NCBI GenBank assembly: GCA_033220425.1
Contig: CM065651.1
Location: 4,030,001 to 4,094,000 of the forward strand
Source of the DNA: Lepraria neglecta
Taxonomy: Eukaryota; Ascomycota; Lecanoromycetes; Lecanorales; Stereocaulaceae
Length of the DNA: 64,000 nucleotides
Reading direction: 5' to 3'
The translations under genes were made by a program, and so were the position numbers. The stretch's first letter is position 1. Every line of letters starts with the position of its first letter. The notes beneath the pieces are model-generated. The model made no database searches and was not told where the DNA came from. It was given only the letters and a program-made list of their open reading frames with translations. Below, one piece after another: positions 32,583-42,823 of this stretch.

Positions 32583-32993
32583 AAAAGGAGGGAGTCTATC
32601 AGATATGGAAGCGCAACCTTTGATATTCAGCATCAAAATTTGGGCATGCAATAGTAACAAACAAGAATATTGATCACCTGTTGCGTCTCGCCGCATTAGG
32701 AGAGTCGTACAAGAACTAACCTGTAGTAGCTATTTAGTGCCGAATTAGCACTCACTGATGTTTCCATCGCTTACGAGCGCAACATGACAGCAGTCGATTT
32801 CCTTGTGCAACTGTCGGTGGCGGTATTTCATCTGACGAAGGCATTGAGGATACACAACCTATTCCTGGCATCTGGTGACCACATCACTTTGCCTCTACCG
32901 CCGGATCATTGTATGATCTGATTAATTACCGCTATTTAAGAGTCCCCCTCCCTAACAATTTTCCCTCCTCCAACACCAAAAACCAACCTCAAA

Positions 32994-33653
32994 ATGACAA
33001 ACACATGTCCACCCCATATAGGGTGGCTAGCCTCCTGGTACGACTCGAACAGCAAAATACCCTGCCTAGCCCGCGGCCGCTCCAAGGTCTTCACCAGCAC
33101 CCAAAGCATGTCCCGTCGGGCCGCACATTGTGAATCTCCAGCGAATCTCAACGAAACAAACACAGATCATCAAATACTCCTCCTCCAAGACTGTCTAGAG
33201 ACCTGCCAGTACTGCGGGTGGGCCACCGGCACCCGTGAGAACGTCAAGCATCTTTTCGAACACGAGCTCTCGCCTCAGGGAACGAGCAATATGCCAACCA
33301 TCGACGGCTTCGTCGGAGTAGTGAGGGAACGGCGTCTAGGAGCCCTTGGTGAACGGGCTGCGGATCCCATATTCCAGCGCATGATGCAGATGCTCGCGAT
33401 GTCACCGTGCTTCCGAAACATACTCGACTTCTGCCCCCTTACCTATGATACAAATTTTCAAATGAGCCCCGAGATTCAGACAGTCGTACTCGGATCTGTT
33501 TGGCCGTATGGAGCACCTGTGAAATATCCTGTTCGCCCTGAAAACTTCTTATTGCTTCTCGAGCCGGACCCGGATATTCAGAGGCATAGGGAGTTGCGAT
33601 GGCAGGAGACTTGGGATGATTTGCGGGCTGAGTATGCTAGTGGCCGGATGTGA
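32994..33653 (+). CDS. Tandem family copy 3: intact frame, degenerate metal sites
   Basis: The third tandem copy has an unbroken frame of 219 residues. It shares IGWLASWYDSNSKIPCLARG, NETNTDHQILLLQ, TIDGFVGVVRERRLGALGE and YPVRPENFLLLLEPDPD with copies 1 and 2, and it has the full family tail RWQETWDDLRAEYASGRM. The metal-site residues have changed. The first site reads CLARGRSKVF where the relatives have CPAR.C, losing its second cysteine. The second reads CQYCGWATGTRENVKHLFEH with ELSPQGT where the relatives have a second His. A promoter-like block about 120 bases upstream resembles that of copy 1. The family function is unknown; a DNA- or protein-binding role is only a guess from the finger-like motifs. 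Confidence 0.7.
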   Translation: MTNTCPPHIGWLASWYDSNSKIPCLARGRSKVFTSTQSMSRRAAHCESPANLNETNTDHQILLLQDCLETCQYCGWATGTRENVKHLFEHELSPQGTSNMPTIDGFVGVVRERRLGALGERAADPIFQRMMQMLAMSPCFRNILDFCPLTYDTNFQMSPEIQTVVLGSVWPYGAPVKYPVRPENFLLLLEPDPDIQRHRELRWQETWDDLRAEYASGRM

Positions 33654-34143
33654 GGAGAAGAATGTTGAACAAATGTTGTGATGATTGCATAACGAGTAAT
33701 GTTGGATGTGGCGAAGGGCAGTGAGAGGAAGAAGAGTATTCAGAGCTACCTGCTTGGCCCGTAATGTCAGTGATAAGTGCGGCTTCGCAGCAAGCGAAGT
33801 ATTCATCCACGAATGCTCCTGGAATGAAGTCCTAGTAGTGGGCCTTAGGCTTCCAGCATACCATAATATTGAATGGTATTGAAATTTCTGACAGGCATTG
33901 CCTTACGGGATTTTCTCTAGGATGACATAAAAAACCGGAACGGGTCTACCTGCAAACTTACATTTTGGAGGTGAAACATCGCTGGTCGAAGAGTGCCGGG
34001 CGTATTACTAACAGTTTGAGTCGGGTATGAACTGTTTGTGAATGACAAGAGAATGGGAGTGTAGACTTTAGTAGTTAATTAGATTTTTGAACTTGCCAAA
34101 AAAAATCCAGCTTTTTCAGTCATCTACCAGCCTTTTCAATGAT
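33654..34143. other. Convergent 3' intergenic region
   Basis: It lies between the third tandem copy and the 3' end of the threonine synthase gene. Nothing else is seen. Confidence 0.5.
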
Positions 34144-35820
34144 TCACGGTGCCTCTCTCGAAGCCACACGAGAGCGTATCAACGCCCTCAACCCCTCAAG
34201 TCCATCACTCTTCTTGACATTCGTAACCCGCTGTGGCAATTTCTCCAGCCCCACAAACTGCTCTGGCAGCACATCCTCAAACCTGAACCCATTCTCTTTC
34301 TCCTTCTCCAACGCCTCCGTGACTGCACTGGAGAACTTCGCTGGATGAGCTGTCGCTAGCGCGATATGGAGCGTCTCTGGTGGCGGTGCTCGCTCAATTG
34401 AACGAAGTGCTGCAGCGACACCGATAGCAGAGTGCGGATCCAGGATGTAGCGTCCGTGTTTCGCGATGCCCGTAGTACCTTGGGAGCGGCCTTCCTTCGC
34501 CGCTGGGGTCTCAGTAGAGTAGATGCCTCGGATCGTCGCCAAAGTCTCCTTATCGGACACTCTTTCACTCTCAAAGTCAATCTTTGCAGCCTGTAACAAC
34601 TGATGCTGGACGCCAAATCCTCCACTAGACTTTAGCTCCTCCAACCACCCTTTGACCCTCTGTCCAGCAATCTTCCGTTGTTGCTCAATTGGGCCTAGGC
34701 TATGCACTTGGAATGCAAGGAACCACAGCAGGCGCTCGAAGTTGCTGCTCACAAGAATGTCCATAGCGGGACTGAGCGTTCCCTTGACGCCATCCTCGTC
34801 CGCTTTGACGCCATCTTCAGGAAGGCCACCGTGTGCCTCCCGGCCATGGACAGGCTTCTTCTCGTAGTAGCCAGTTTTCCAGAAGCGGTGAAGGATGTCG
34901 TTCTCGTTGGTCGCGATGACTAATTTCTCAATCGGGAGGCCCATGTGTTTGGCAAAGTATCCGGCAAGAATGTCTCCAAAATTCCCGGTGGGTACCACAA
35001 AGCGGATTTTGGAACTTGACGTGATCTTGCCTGATTTGATGAGCGATGCGTAGGAGTGGAAGTAATATGTTATCTGCGCCAGAATACGAGCCCAGTTGAT
35101 GGAGTTCACTGCAGCAAGCTTGTGCGTTTTGTTTATACCGGCATCGCTGAACAAAGCTTTGACGAAATCTTGACAATCATCGAAGCTGCCATCCACTGCC
35201 AGATTGTGCACATTGTCATCTAGGACCGATGTCATTTGTGCTTCTTGCACTGGGCTGACTCGGCCTTTCGGAAACATGATCATGACTGAAACATCCTGCT
35301 TTCCTCGGAGACCATAGATCGCTGCAGATCCAGTGTCTCCACTTGTAGCGCCTATAACCGTGAGATGCTCGCGCTGTGCTCCGCTCTTGCCTTGATTTCG
35401 TCTGAGTAGGAAGTATTCGAACAGATTCCCCAAGAATTGCAGAGCCACATCTTTAAACGCGAAAGTAGGACCGTGAAAGAGCTCAAGCAGATACAGCTGC
35501 TTTTCTTCATCCAGTGTCACTAGAGGTGTGACGTCTGGTGACCGGAAAACGGACTTGGAGTACGATTTGCGGACAATTTCTTTGAGGTCTTCGGGTGGGA
35601 TTTCGCTTGGGCTGATGTATTTCGAGAAGATATGATAGGCTAATTCCCCGAAGGACCAATTGGTCCAATCATCTGGTACTTCTCCCATCAAAGGGATAGC
35701 TTGGGGAAGGAATAGACCACCGTCTGAGGCAAGCCCCTGAAGAACCACCTCCTCAAAGGTAAAGTCATAGGACCCGCCTCTGCTACTGAGGTACTTCTGC
35801 GAAAGAGTGTATGAAGCCAT
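34144..35820 (-). CDS. THR4: Threonine synthase
   Basis: A PLP enzyme converting O-phosphohomoserine to threonine and phosphate, the last step of threonine biosynthesis in the cytosol. It is an intact single exon of 558 residues, a little longer than yeast Thr4 (about 514). The N terminus YLSSRGGSYDFTFEEVVLQG and LASDGGLFLP is typical. The PLP lysine lies in HGPTFAFKDVALQFLGN. The phosphate-binding loop follows as IGATSGDTGSAAIYG. NSINWARILAQITYYFHSY, VVPTGNFGDILAGYFAKHMG and TLSPAMDILVSSNFERLLW are all family blocks. It lies divergent from the small basic protein gene at 36200, sharing about 380 bases of promoter region. The identification is firm. Confidence 0.97.
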   Translation of the reverse strand: MASYTLSQKYLSSRGGSYDFTFEEVVLQGLASDGGLFLPQAIPLMGEVPDDWTNWSFGELAYHIFSKYISPSEIPPEDLKEIVRKSYSKSVFRSPDVTPLVTLDEEKQLYLLELFHGPTFAFKDVALQFLGNLFEYFLLRRNQGKSGAQREHLTVIGATSGDTGSAAIYGLRGKQDVSVMIMFPKGRVSPVQEAQMTSVLDDNVHNLAVDGSFDDCQDFVKALFSDAGINKTHKLAAVNSINWARILAQITYYFHSYASLIKSGKITSSSKIRFVVPTGNFGDILAGYFAKHMGLPIEKLVIATNENDILHRFWKTGYYEKKPVHGREAHGGLPEDGVKADEDGVKGTLSPAMDILVSSNFERLLWFLAFQVHSLGPIEQQRKIAGQRVKGWLEELKSSGGFGVQHQLLQAAKIDFESERVSDKETLATIRGIYSTETPAAKEGRSQGTTGIAKHGRYILDPHSAIGVAAALRSIERAPPPETLHIALATAHPAKFSSAVTEALEKEKENGFRFEDVLPEQFVGLEKLPQRVTNVKKSDGLEGLRALIRSRVASREAP

Positions 35821-36199
35821 GGTTGGGATTAAAGGCTACTAGACTGTCAAGAATCTTTAGCTGTCAGTATAATAGCAATTGACTAACGGCATCCTCGATA
35901 TATTGTGAGGAATGGAGGGCACTGACTTTGCCTTGCCTATATCATCCTCACCGCCGGACCTTACTTGGGATGACTATTGGACTAAACATTGACTTGCCTC
36001 TTAGACAGCGTTGAGATTAGTGTATCCCTTCAATGCAAGAAGCAAAGTCAAAGGGTTTCTGAGTTCGTACAAATGTGTGCGCTAGTGCTAAACCCGAGAT
36101 CTTTCGGAGATAACAAGATCTCAGCCCACCAACTCTTCTGGCAGTCCGCAGTGGCACGAGGACCAGAGCCTTCAGTGTTCCCATATTCACTGACTCGTC

Positions 36200-36600
36200 A
36201 TGGCCCAAGGCGCCATCAAACAGAGCAAGAGAACTGCTTCCTCTTCGCGGAGGTAAGTCTTGCGCCCTGTTTATAACGTGCTAATCCCTTAACTAATACC
36301 TGCCAGACCCTCAGTACTCGGCCCCAAGAAAGGCCAAAGGACCATCGCGCCGAAGAAGAAATCGCTGGTCAAGCAGAAGAAGTTTTCGAAAGTTTGTCGC
36401 ACCTCCATTTACCAGCCATTTGTTTAGGATCGTATTTACTGATATCTGTCTGTGACCTGCAGAAATACACATCCGGCTTGATTGGGAAAACCGAGAGGAA
36501 TTTGGCAGAGAAAGCTGGACATCTAGAGATGCTAGGAGGAGGGAAGAAGAAGGGTGGAGAGGATAAGGGGGATGGAAAAAAGGGGAAGAGTGCGAAATGA
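36200..36600 (+). CDS. Small basic DUF2462/UPF0390-family protein
   Basis: Three exons (36200-36252, 36307-36391, 36463-36600) join to 91 residues. The sequence begins MAQGAIKQSKRTASSRRPSV, continues GPKKGQRTIAPKKKSLVKQK, then a helical KKYTSGLIGKTERNLAEKAG, and ends in a Lys/Gly-rich tail. The MAQG start, the IAPKK block and the small size match the eukaryotic DUF2462 family (relatives of the Leydig cell tumour 10 kDa protein), nuclear or nucleolar basic proteins of unclear function. The introns are 54 and 71 bases long with good borders. The gene is divergent from the threonine synthase gene. Confidence 0.85.
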
Positions 36601-36853
36601 AAGCGCAGAACGAAGGCTCATGATCACGATTGGTATCGCCCACGCTCGGAGTATGAAGCGTGTTGAATGGGTTATCTACAAGCATAGCGATGGAGTCGTA
36701 TAGGCGAAATATGCTCGATGGATAGAGCTCCTATGATACCACACTAGCGTACAAATGCACCAACCAAAAGGACAATATTGCTTCCCGGTATGGATATCGC
36801 CTTGGCACCCAACGCCAGCTGAGCTTGCTCCAAACAAAAGACACGGAACGCTC

Positions 36854-38406
36854 TCATACAGCTCTTGCCGCCTCTCCGCCTCCGGACTCCAAAGCCTCCT
36901 GCCTTGCCTTCCCTCGACCCATACCACCCTGTCCTACACCCATCCTCCTAGCCACATATCGCTGAGCGACAACTCCAATGCCTAGTGACAGGAGCTCCTC
37001 GATCCATTCAGCGACCCATTCTCTCGGGTCTACACCTCCAGTATTGACGATCTCTGCAATCTCGTCTGGCAAGCTTGATTCGGACGGATGTTGGGTCGCA
37101 GAAGCGTCGAGCCAGTCGATCCATTTCTGGGGAACAGTCTGAGTGACTGTGCTGAAAGTGATGCCGTGTATGGGGTCATGTAGGTAGATAGCGAAGCAGA
37201 TCAATTCATCCTCCTCTTCAGGGTCCACAACTCCTTCCTCGCTCTTCTTCTGCTCGGCGGAAGAACCACCGAATAAGTCCTTTGGCGAGGTTTGACTGAT
37301 AGCTTGAATGGCGAGGAAGATGTCGCTGCTGCGCACGGGATTGCTCTCGCTAAGTACCTCGGTAGCTTGCTTGGCAGCTTCCTCCACACCACCACGAGCG
37401 GCAAAGTAGTCAGTGGAGTACGCCTCAGCGCTGACCTTCGACAACTTCGTCCCCTCCACTAGACCCTTGACAGCACCAAGGTTTCTCGCCTCAGTAGCCT
37501 GCCTCCACCATGGTCCGTCGCTCCAGCCACTGCTGCTCAAGGAGCCTGTGTATCCGGCATCTGAGCCACGCCTCTGCGTAGATTCGTGCCCGCGCTGTAT
37601 GACCATCAGGTCACCGCCTTCGACTTGGGCCATAACGCGAGAGAAGGTGGAATAGATAAGGGGATCGAGCGAGGGGTAGCCGACGATGTCATGGGTGATG
37701 TGGATTTGGAGGCGCTCGTGGGAAGAGATTGGTGGAGCGAGGGTATGGAGGATATTGGTGAAGGTTGGGAGGGCACGTGAGCGGAGTTCACCACCTAGAA
37801 GGAGTGATTAGATGGATATAAACGTCCTAAAGATAGGGATAGCATACCTAAGCCACGAAGAACTCCAACGTTTCCCTTGACTTGCTCGGCCCACCGCTGT
37901 GCTTCTTCATTCTGTCTGATCTCCTTCGCAAGACCCTCGGCTTGCTTTACAGCTGCACTCGCCGTAGAGAACACACTTCCCCACCAGCCTCCACCAGAGC
38001 TCGGTGCCTGGACCGCCTCAGGAACAATGGATGATGCCTTCTCTGGCTCTGGCTCCCCTTCCCCGCTGCTAGCTGGGGTGAAGCTGTTGTGGAATGACCG
38101 CGAACTCTCTCCAGATTTGCGCAAATGTACCTTCTCTTCGCTAGATCGAGCGCCATCAGTGGATGTCGGTGTGCCTGTTCTAGTGACCTTGGGCGACGAT
38201 TTTGTTGTTGAGCCTGTCTGTGTTCGAGGTGTATGTGGTCTGCTGGATGGCTTTGGCCTCTCTGGAATCCCCAACTCCTCTAGTAGAGCATCAGGATCTC
38301 GGTCACCGGCACCTGGCTTCGAACCGCCCTTTGCGGTGTCCTCCACTCCAATGGTGTCGAATTGGGCCAGAAGCTCCTCATCGGTGGGCCGTCCTTTCTT
38401 TGACAT
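36854..38406 (-). CDS. MTC1: Maintenance of telomere capping protein 1 (Mtc1)
   Basis: Two exons (38406-37848 and 37794-36854) with a 53-base intron give 499 residues. The start MSKKGRPTDEELLAQFDTIG, the PDALLEELGIPERP block, a Ser/Thr/Pro-rich linker, then GGGWWGSVFSTASAAVKQAE and AQRWAEQVKGNVGVLRGLGG match the fungal Mtc1/DUF5427 family. Downstream are RLQIHITHDIVGYPSLDPLI, VMAQVEGGDLMVIQRGHES, and ISFxIYLHDP-like text (CFAIYLHDPIHGITFSTVTQ) with a tryptophan-rich end. The yeast relative localises to ER-Golgi vesicles. It was named from a genetic interaction with telomere capping, so the true role is unsettled. The intron keeps phase (1 nt plus 2 nt). The gene is intact. Confidence 0.9.
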
Positions 38407-38925
38407 TGCGTCGATTTAGATGGTAATTATGTTGCAATTCACTGGTACTGTACCACTATTACAAGGCTTTAAGGTTACTATCACCCCATGCTATAAACAA
38501 GTTACTGTATCCTTAACACGCTATTCCTAAAGCGGTATTAACCAACTTTTAGCCGAAGTGAAGCAATGCCATTGTCTATCGACAGAATTCCTATTGTTAA
38601 CACCATAATTGCGGCAGTCATCCCTATTGTTAATGCAATAGCCATGGCTATTGTCCACTGTAAGTCGCGTAGTATCCAACTTTCTGCCAATAAAAGTCTC
38701 AAGTACAAAGGTCATCCTCCCTTCCATCTCTCTCATTCAAGCACATTAACGTGAATTTCTTTGGCAAAGAACCTATTATCTCTCCACTACTACGTCTTCT
38801 CGAGCTTCTATTGAACCATACTTCGGGGAATTTACCCACCGTTTCGCACGTTGCTACGTTTTTACCCACTCTACTGCATCATACATTAGGGATTTAGCCC
38901 ACCGACTTTGTCATATCATATCACC
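38407..38925. other. AT-rich divergent intergenic region
   Basis: Several CTATTGTTAA-type motifs (38570-38660) and three related blocks around TTTACCCACC, TTTTACCCACTC and TTTAGCCCACCG (38830-38905) are seen. The latter may be short degenerate repeats; no gene is present. Confidence 0.4.
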
Positions 38926-39887
38926 ATGCGTCTCAATCTGGCTCCTGTTGCTGGCAACATGCCTCTCGTATGTACACATCTCTCTGGAGAATGCCCTCGT
39001 ATTCTGACCAATGCAGGCATATTTCCCCTCCGTCGCCGCCCACACTCAGCTTATGGCCCCATACTACGATGATCCCGACGAACTCATCGCACGCCTGGCT
39101 AGCCCTCAATCCATGGACGACGACGCACTCTACGAAGCAACAGAGAAAGCCCAAGCAGCCCTCCTCCGCTGGCAGAACCAGTTCTACGAACTTGACAACC
39201 AGATCTGGAGAGCCACAAAAGGAGCCTATTAGCGCGAACCCAACCCTCGCAAGCCTCGTCCCGCCAAGCGTCAACGAAAAGCTAAAGATGACGATTGGTT
39301 GGACATAGGACCGTTGCTGCCGCCAAACGAAGGGACAACTACCGTCAAAACAGCACGACCACAGCGCACCCAGCAATCCAAATCTGTCAAACGCGGCCGT
39401 GATGACCTCACCATCGACATGGTCGGAGCTCCGGATGCCCTTGAACCACTGCCAACCAAGCGTCAGCGCAAGCCCCGAACGAATCTTTCAGGGTGGGGAT
39501 GGGCCGACACTTTTGCTCGATGCCGACTCCGCACCAGTAAAAAATGACAAGAAGCGCAAGCGCAAGGAGCCAGAAGCCGTCCAAATCAAGCGCGAAGAGA
39601 GCATGCCGCCGCCAGCAAAGCGAGCTACGAGAGCTCAATCCGTCGCCAAAGCAGGGTCTGTAGCCCCAGAATCGTCCAATCAGCGTTCTACGGGAGCTAA
39701 ATGTGCCACCAAGGAGGCTTCAGTGACGCCAGAAACGACCAAATCCGGCGGCAAGAATCCCAAGAGAAGCACCGCTATGAAGGCTGCTTGGGCCAAGCGC
39801 CAGGCCGAAGGGCGGAACGGGAGACACGGCGGAGCGCCATTGGCCAGCACTGTGGCCAAGAGTGTGGCAAAGAAGGGCGGCAGGTAG
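38926..39887 (+). pseudogene. Broken gene for a basic, nuclear-type protein
   Basis: Exon 1 (38926-38967, MRLNLAPVAGNMPL) and a 49-base intron lead to exon 2 at 39017. Exon 2 holds LMAPYYDDPDELIARLASPQ, ALYEATEKAQAALLRWQNQF and an in-frame TAG after RATKGAY. The same frame then continues REPNPRKPRPAKRQRKAKDD, DWLDIGPLLPPNEG and PTKRQRKPRTN. Near 39490 the coding text changes frame, in a GGGTGGGG run. It goes on as PVKNDKKRKRKEPEAVQIKR and SGGKNPKRSTAMKAAWAKRQ to the stop at 39887. There is thus one nonsense change and one frameshift over about 300 codons. The helical N-terminal part and several KRKR-type signals suggest a nuclear or chromatin-associated protein. Family not recognised. Confidence 0.55.
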
Positions 39888-40460
39888 AGTGGGGGTGAAC
39901 GGACGGAGGGGATGGTGGAGCTGGTATTGTGTAGTTATGTAGGCAGATAGTCAACGAATTGAAAAATGTTGAGAACCTTGCAGGTGAACAATGGTGTATT
40001 TCATGCGTTCTTAAGGCTACATCTGCCAGGATGTTGAGGCTGCTAACCCAAGATGTTCAGCGGGAGCTGCTCATCACGGTGTGATGATTTAGCGTAAAAG
40101 GGCGGATTCTAGAGCAGGCATTTGCGCACTGTTTGAGGTAAGTAACCCTTGATACAACCGTTATGAGAGGCGTAGGAGCATGGATTGGAGCAGTTCACTC
40201 AACTAGCGAGCCAATCAGTGACCGAAACCATTCCTTGCCAGAGCCATGATAGTCACAGACAGCGGGCTATTATTTCCAGTGATGCTCATCAAAACGTGAT
40301 GACGGTCTAAAAGCGAGAATAATGAAGCTGGAATTGAGCTATTACGTAGGTAGGCAGAAGTCATTATGCGTCATTAATTGCTTCAAAACATGCAAAAAAG
40401 GCGAAACGCGTTGGACGTTAACCTTGCCTCTTGGCCAAGTCTGTGGCAACAAACCCTTTC
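39888..40460. other. Convergent 3' intergenic region
   Basis: No gene is seen. The plus strand at about 40470-40625 reads as CCACC-type repeats only because it is antisense to the glycine-rich tail of the next gene. Confidence 0.5.
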
Positions 40461-42823
40461 TCATCCTCCGCCTCCGCACCCCCCACCACCACCACCACAC
40501 CCACCTCCTCCACCACCACCACCACATCCTCCCCCAGAGCCTCCACACCCACCAGCGGCACCTCCAGCGCATCCACCAGCTCCATTACCAGCACAAGCAC
40601 CAGCAGCAACTCCACCGCCACAAGCACCCTGACAACAATTTCCAATCCCTCCAGTAGTCATATTCGCGCAAGCAGGATTGCTCGCGTACATGCCGCCTGT
40701 AACACATGGATCGCCCATATAAGGTGCATAGTATGGCATATACATAGGATACCCCCACGCGTATGCGTACATATAGTCGTCCCTAGCCGGTGGCTCACGT
40801 CCTTTCTTCCTCGCACGCTGAGCAGCTTTCTTGTAGTCGCGCTCGAGTTTCATTTGCATGATTCCTTCACGGGTGCGGCGGTCGTCATTAGTCTCGGCTC
40901 TGATGGCATTGTGCGCGGAAATATGGGGAGCAGAATGCGGATCGCTGGCTGAGTGCAGGCGAGAGAGTTGATCGTCAATCTGGTCATACGCGCCAAACAC
41001 GCGTTTGAGACTCGAGGTGTGGGATTCACGGATTGCCTCGCAGTACCAGCATGTGCATTCGGAGTAGAGCTCGTTGAACATTTTTTGATAAGTCTTGCTC
41101 GTCCATTCGAAGGCCGAAGAGAGCTTAGTTTCCTCAATTTTGTCGTCGTGGTCGATGAACTTTTGGGTTTGAAGAACTGAGTACGCGTAGTAGGTTGATG
41201 GTGAGAGCTGGTGCGTGTGCCATGCAAGATCGACGTCGAGGGTGGGTACGGCGACTTGAGTTGGGTAGGCGGCTAGGATGGCGAAGTAGCGGGAGTATTT
41301 TGTGAGGAGGCGCTTCATAGTCGAGGTGGCGGCTGGTGAGTGGATCCAGTCTATGGAGTGCATCTTTTCGATAAATGACCCTTGACGAATGACGGCGCCG
41401 ACAAGGTCAAGAGCGAAGGGCGAGGAGTTCTCCCAGTAGCGAGACATCATCCGTCGGACTGCAATCTTCTCCTTCCGGTCGATGGCACTGATGAAGTTGT
41501 AATTGGCCTTCTTGACATAAGACTTGTCGGCCAATGCACGTTCGATCTCAGCGCGAATATGGCTCATCGTCTTGTTCCTACCAAAGTGAGTGGCAGTGGC
41601 GGAATCTAACGATTGATATAGTGCGCTAGGATTGCTGTCGGGCCCACGTATCAGGCGGTTGGGAAATAAAGGGTAATGGTGCTTTATATCGCGTGGTTTT
41701 TCTGGGATACCTAGTGAAAGTTTTAGCTTCATATACAGCTATGGTCGAGTTGACTCCACATACCTTCAAGGTTCAGGATGGTGCCAGGCATTGGGATATC
41801 CTTCCAACGTAGAGCCTCTATGTCATGACGGAATTTCATGATCTTCAGGAGCTCATGGTCCATCTCAACCCCACAAGGAGCTGTGAAACAGAACTTCTTG
41901 TCAGCGAAGCCAGCTGCGTTGGCTTCACCTGCAAGCTTTTCCATGTTGCCGGAGTACTTCACCCAGGCGGACGCTGAGTTCCAGCCTGTCCAAGGAACGG
42001 AATGGAGCTTGAAACACTTGGGACACTTTATGATCAAGTCTTGTTGGTCGATGTTGTTCCATGGGTACCCCGTCTGCGATTCGAAACTTTGGATGGCTTC
42101 TTTGGTAGCCATGAAGTCGAAGGTGTCATTTTCGACACACGAATTGACCGCTGCCCAAGGCAAGCCAGTCCTCCAGAATTTCAGCTTGCCGTAGCGGATA
42201 CAGTCTTCGAAGAAGTCTCTTGGATTGAGCTGATATGCATGCCATACCATAATCACATCTTTAATATTATCAGCCCGGCCCTCAGTACTTTTACCGTAGC
42301 AAAATTACTTACCGAGTGGAGGTAGATTATCGCAACCATAAGCCAGGGAAGGGCCATGATTAGCCTTTGGATCTAAGGTTGCTTGGATGTCTCTCTGATT
42401 TAGCATTTGAGTGCCAGGCTCGACGCACTTCTCCCACCAGCGCTCGAACCTCTTGGCAGCTCTGGCAACGTAGATCGCCCATCGTTTCTCCCTGATTTTC
42501 GCGAGCAGCTCTGCGCGTTCTCGATCCGTGCCTTTCTCCGCAGCGAAATCATCTCTGATACCGAACAAGCCGTCCCTACTTGCAATATCCTCACGAAGCT
42601 GATGAAAGCATTCGAGGAGCTTGAGATGGGCGATACACTGGTCGGTAGTTGGGGTGTGAGAGGCAGATAGATTCAGATTCGAGAAGGCTGCAGTGATGTC
42701 AGGCACGTTGGAGTCGTTGGAGTCGTTTACCGCATATGTTGGCGGGGGTGAGTCCCTCGGCGGGGTGGAAAGCGGGAGGTCTTTCCCCGCTGCTTGCGGG
42801 TCTTGAGGTCTTGGTTCGAACAT
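40461..42823 (-). CDS. Glycine-rich domain protein (GRDP/DUF1399 family) with a Cys-Gly tail
   Basis: Three exons (42823-42313, 42258-41764, 41710-40461) join in frame to 751 residues. The start MFEPRPQDPQAAGKDLPLS was chosen because the frame upstream lacks an ATG. The GRDP repeat motif appears twice: DVIMVWHAYQLNPRDFFEDC and DVDLAWHTHQLSPSTYYAYS. A block with KCPKCFKLHSVPWTGW and another with ECTCWYCEAIRESH suggest metal-binding pairs. The C-terminal 75 residues are almost only Gly, Cys and Ala, with the pattern CGGG repeated. Plant GRDPs act in stress and development and some bind RNA; fungal relatives are uncharacterised. The tail is unusually cysteine-rich and might be a metal-binding or cross-linking segment (inference). 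Confidence 0.88.

Noticed and set aside
40480-40630. Plus-strand Pro/His-rich open frames
   Set aside because: They are antisense to the Gly/Cys tail of the GRDP-like gene, which has supported exons and motifs on the minus strand.
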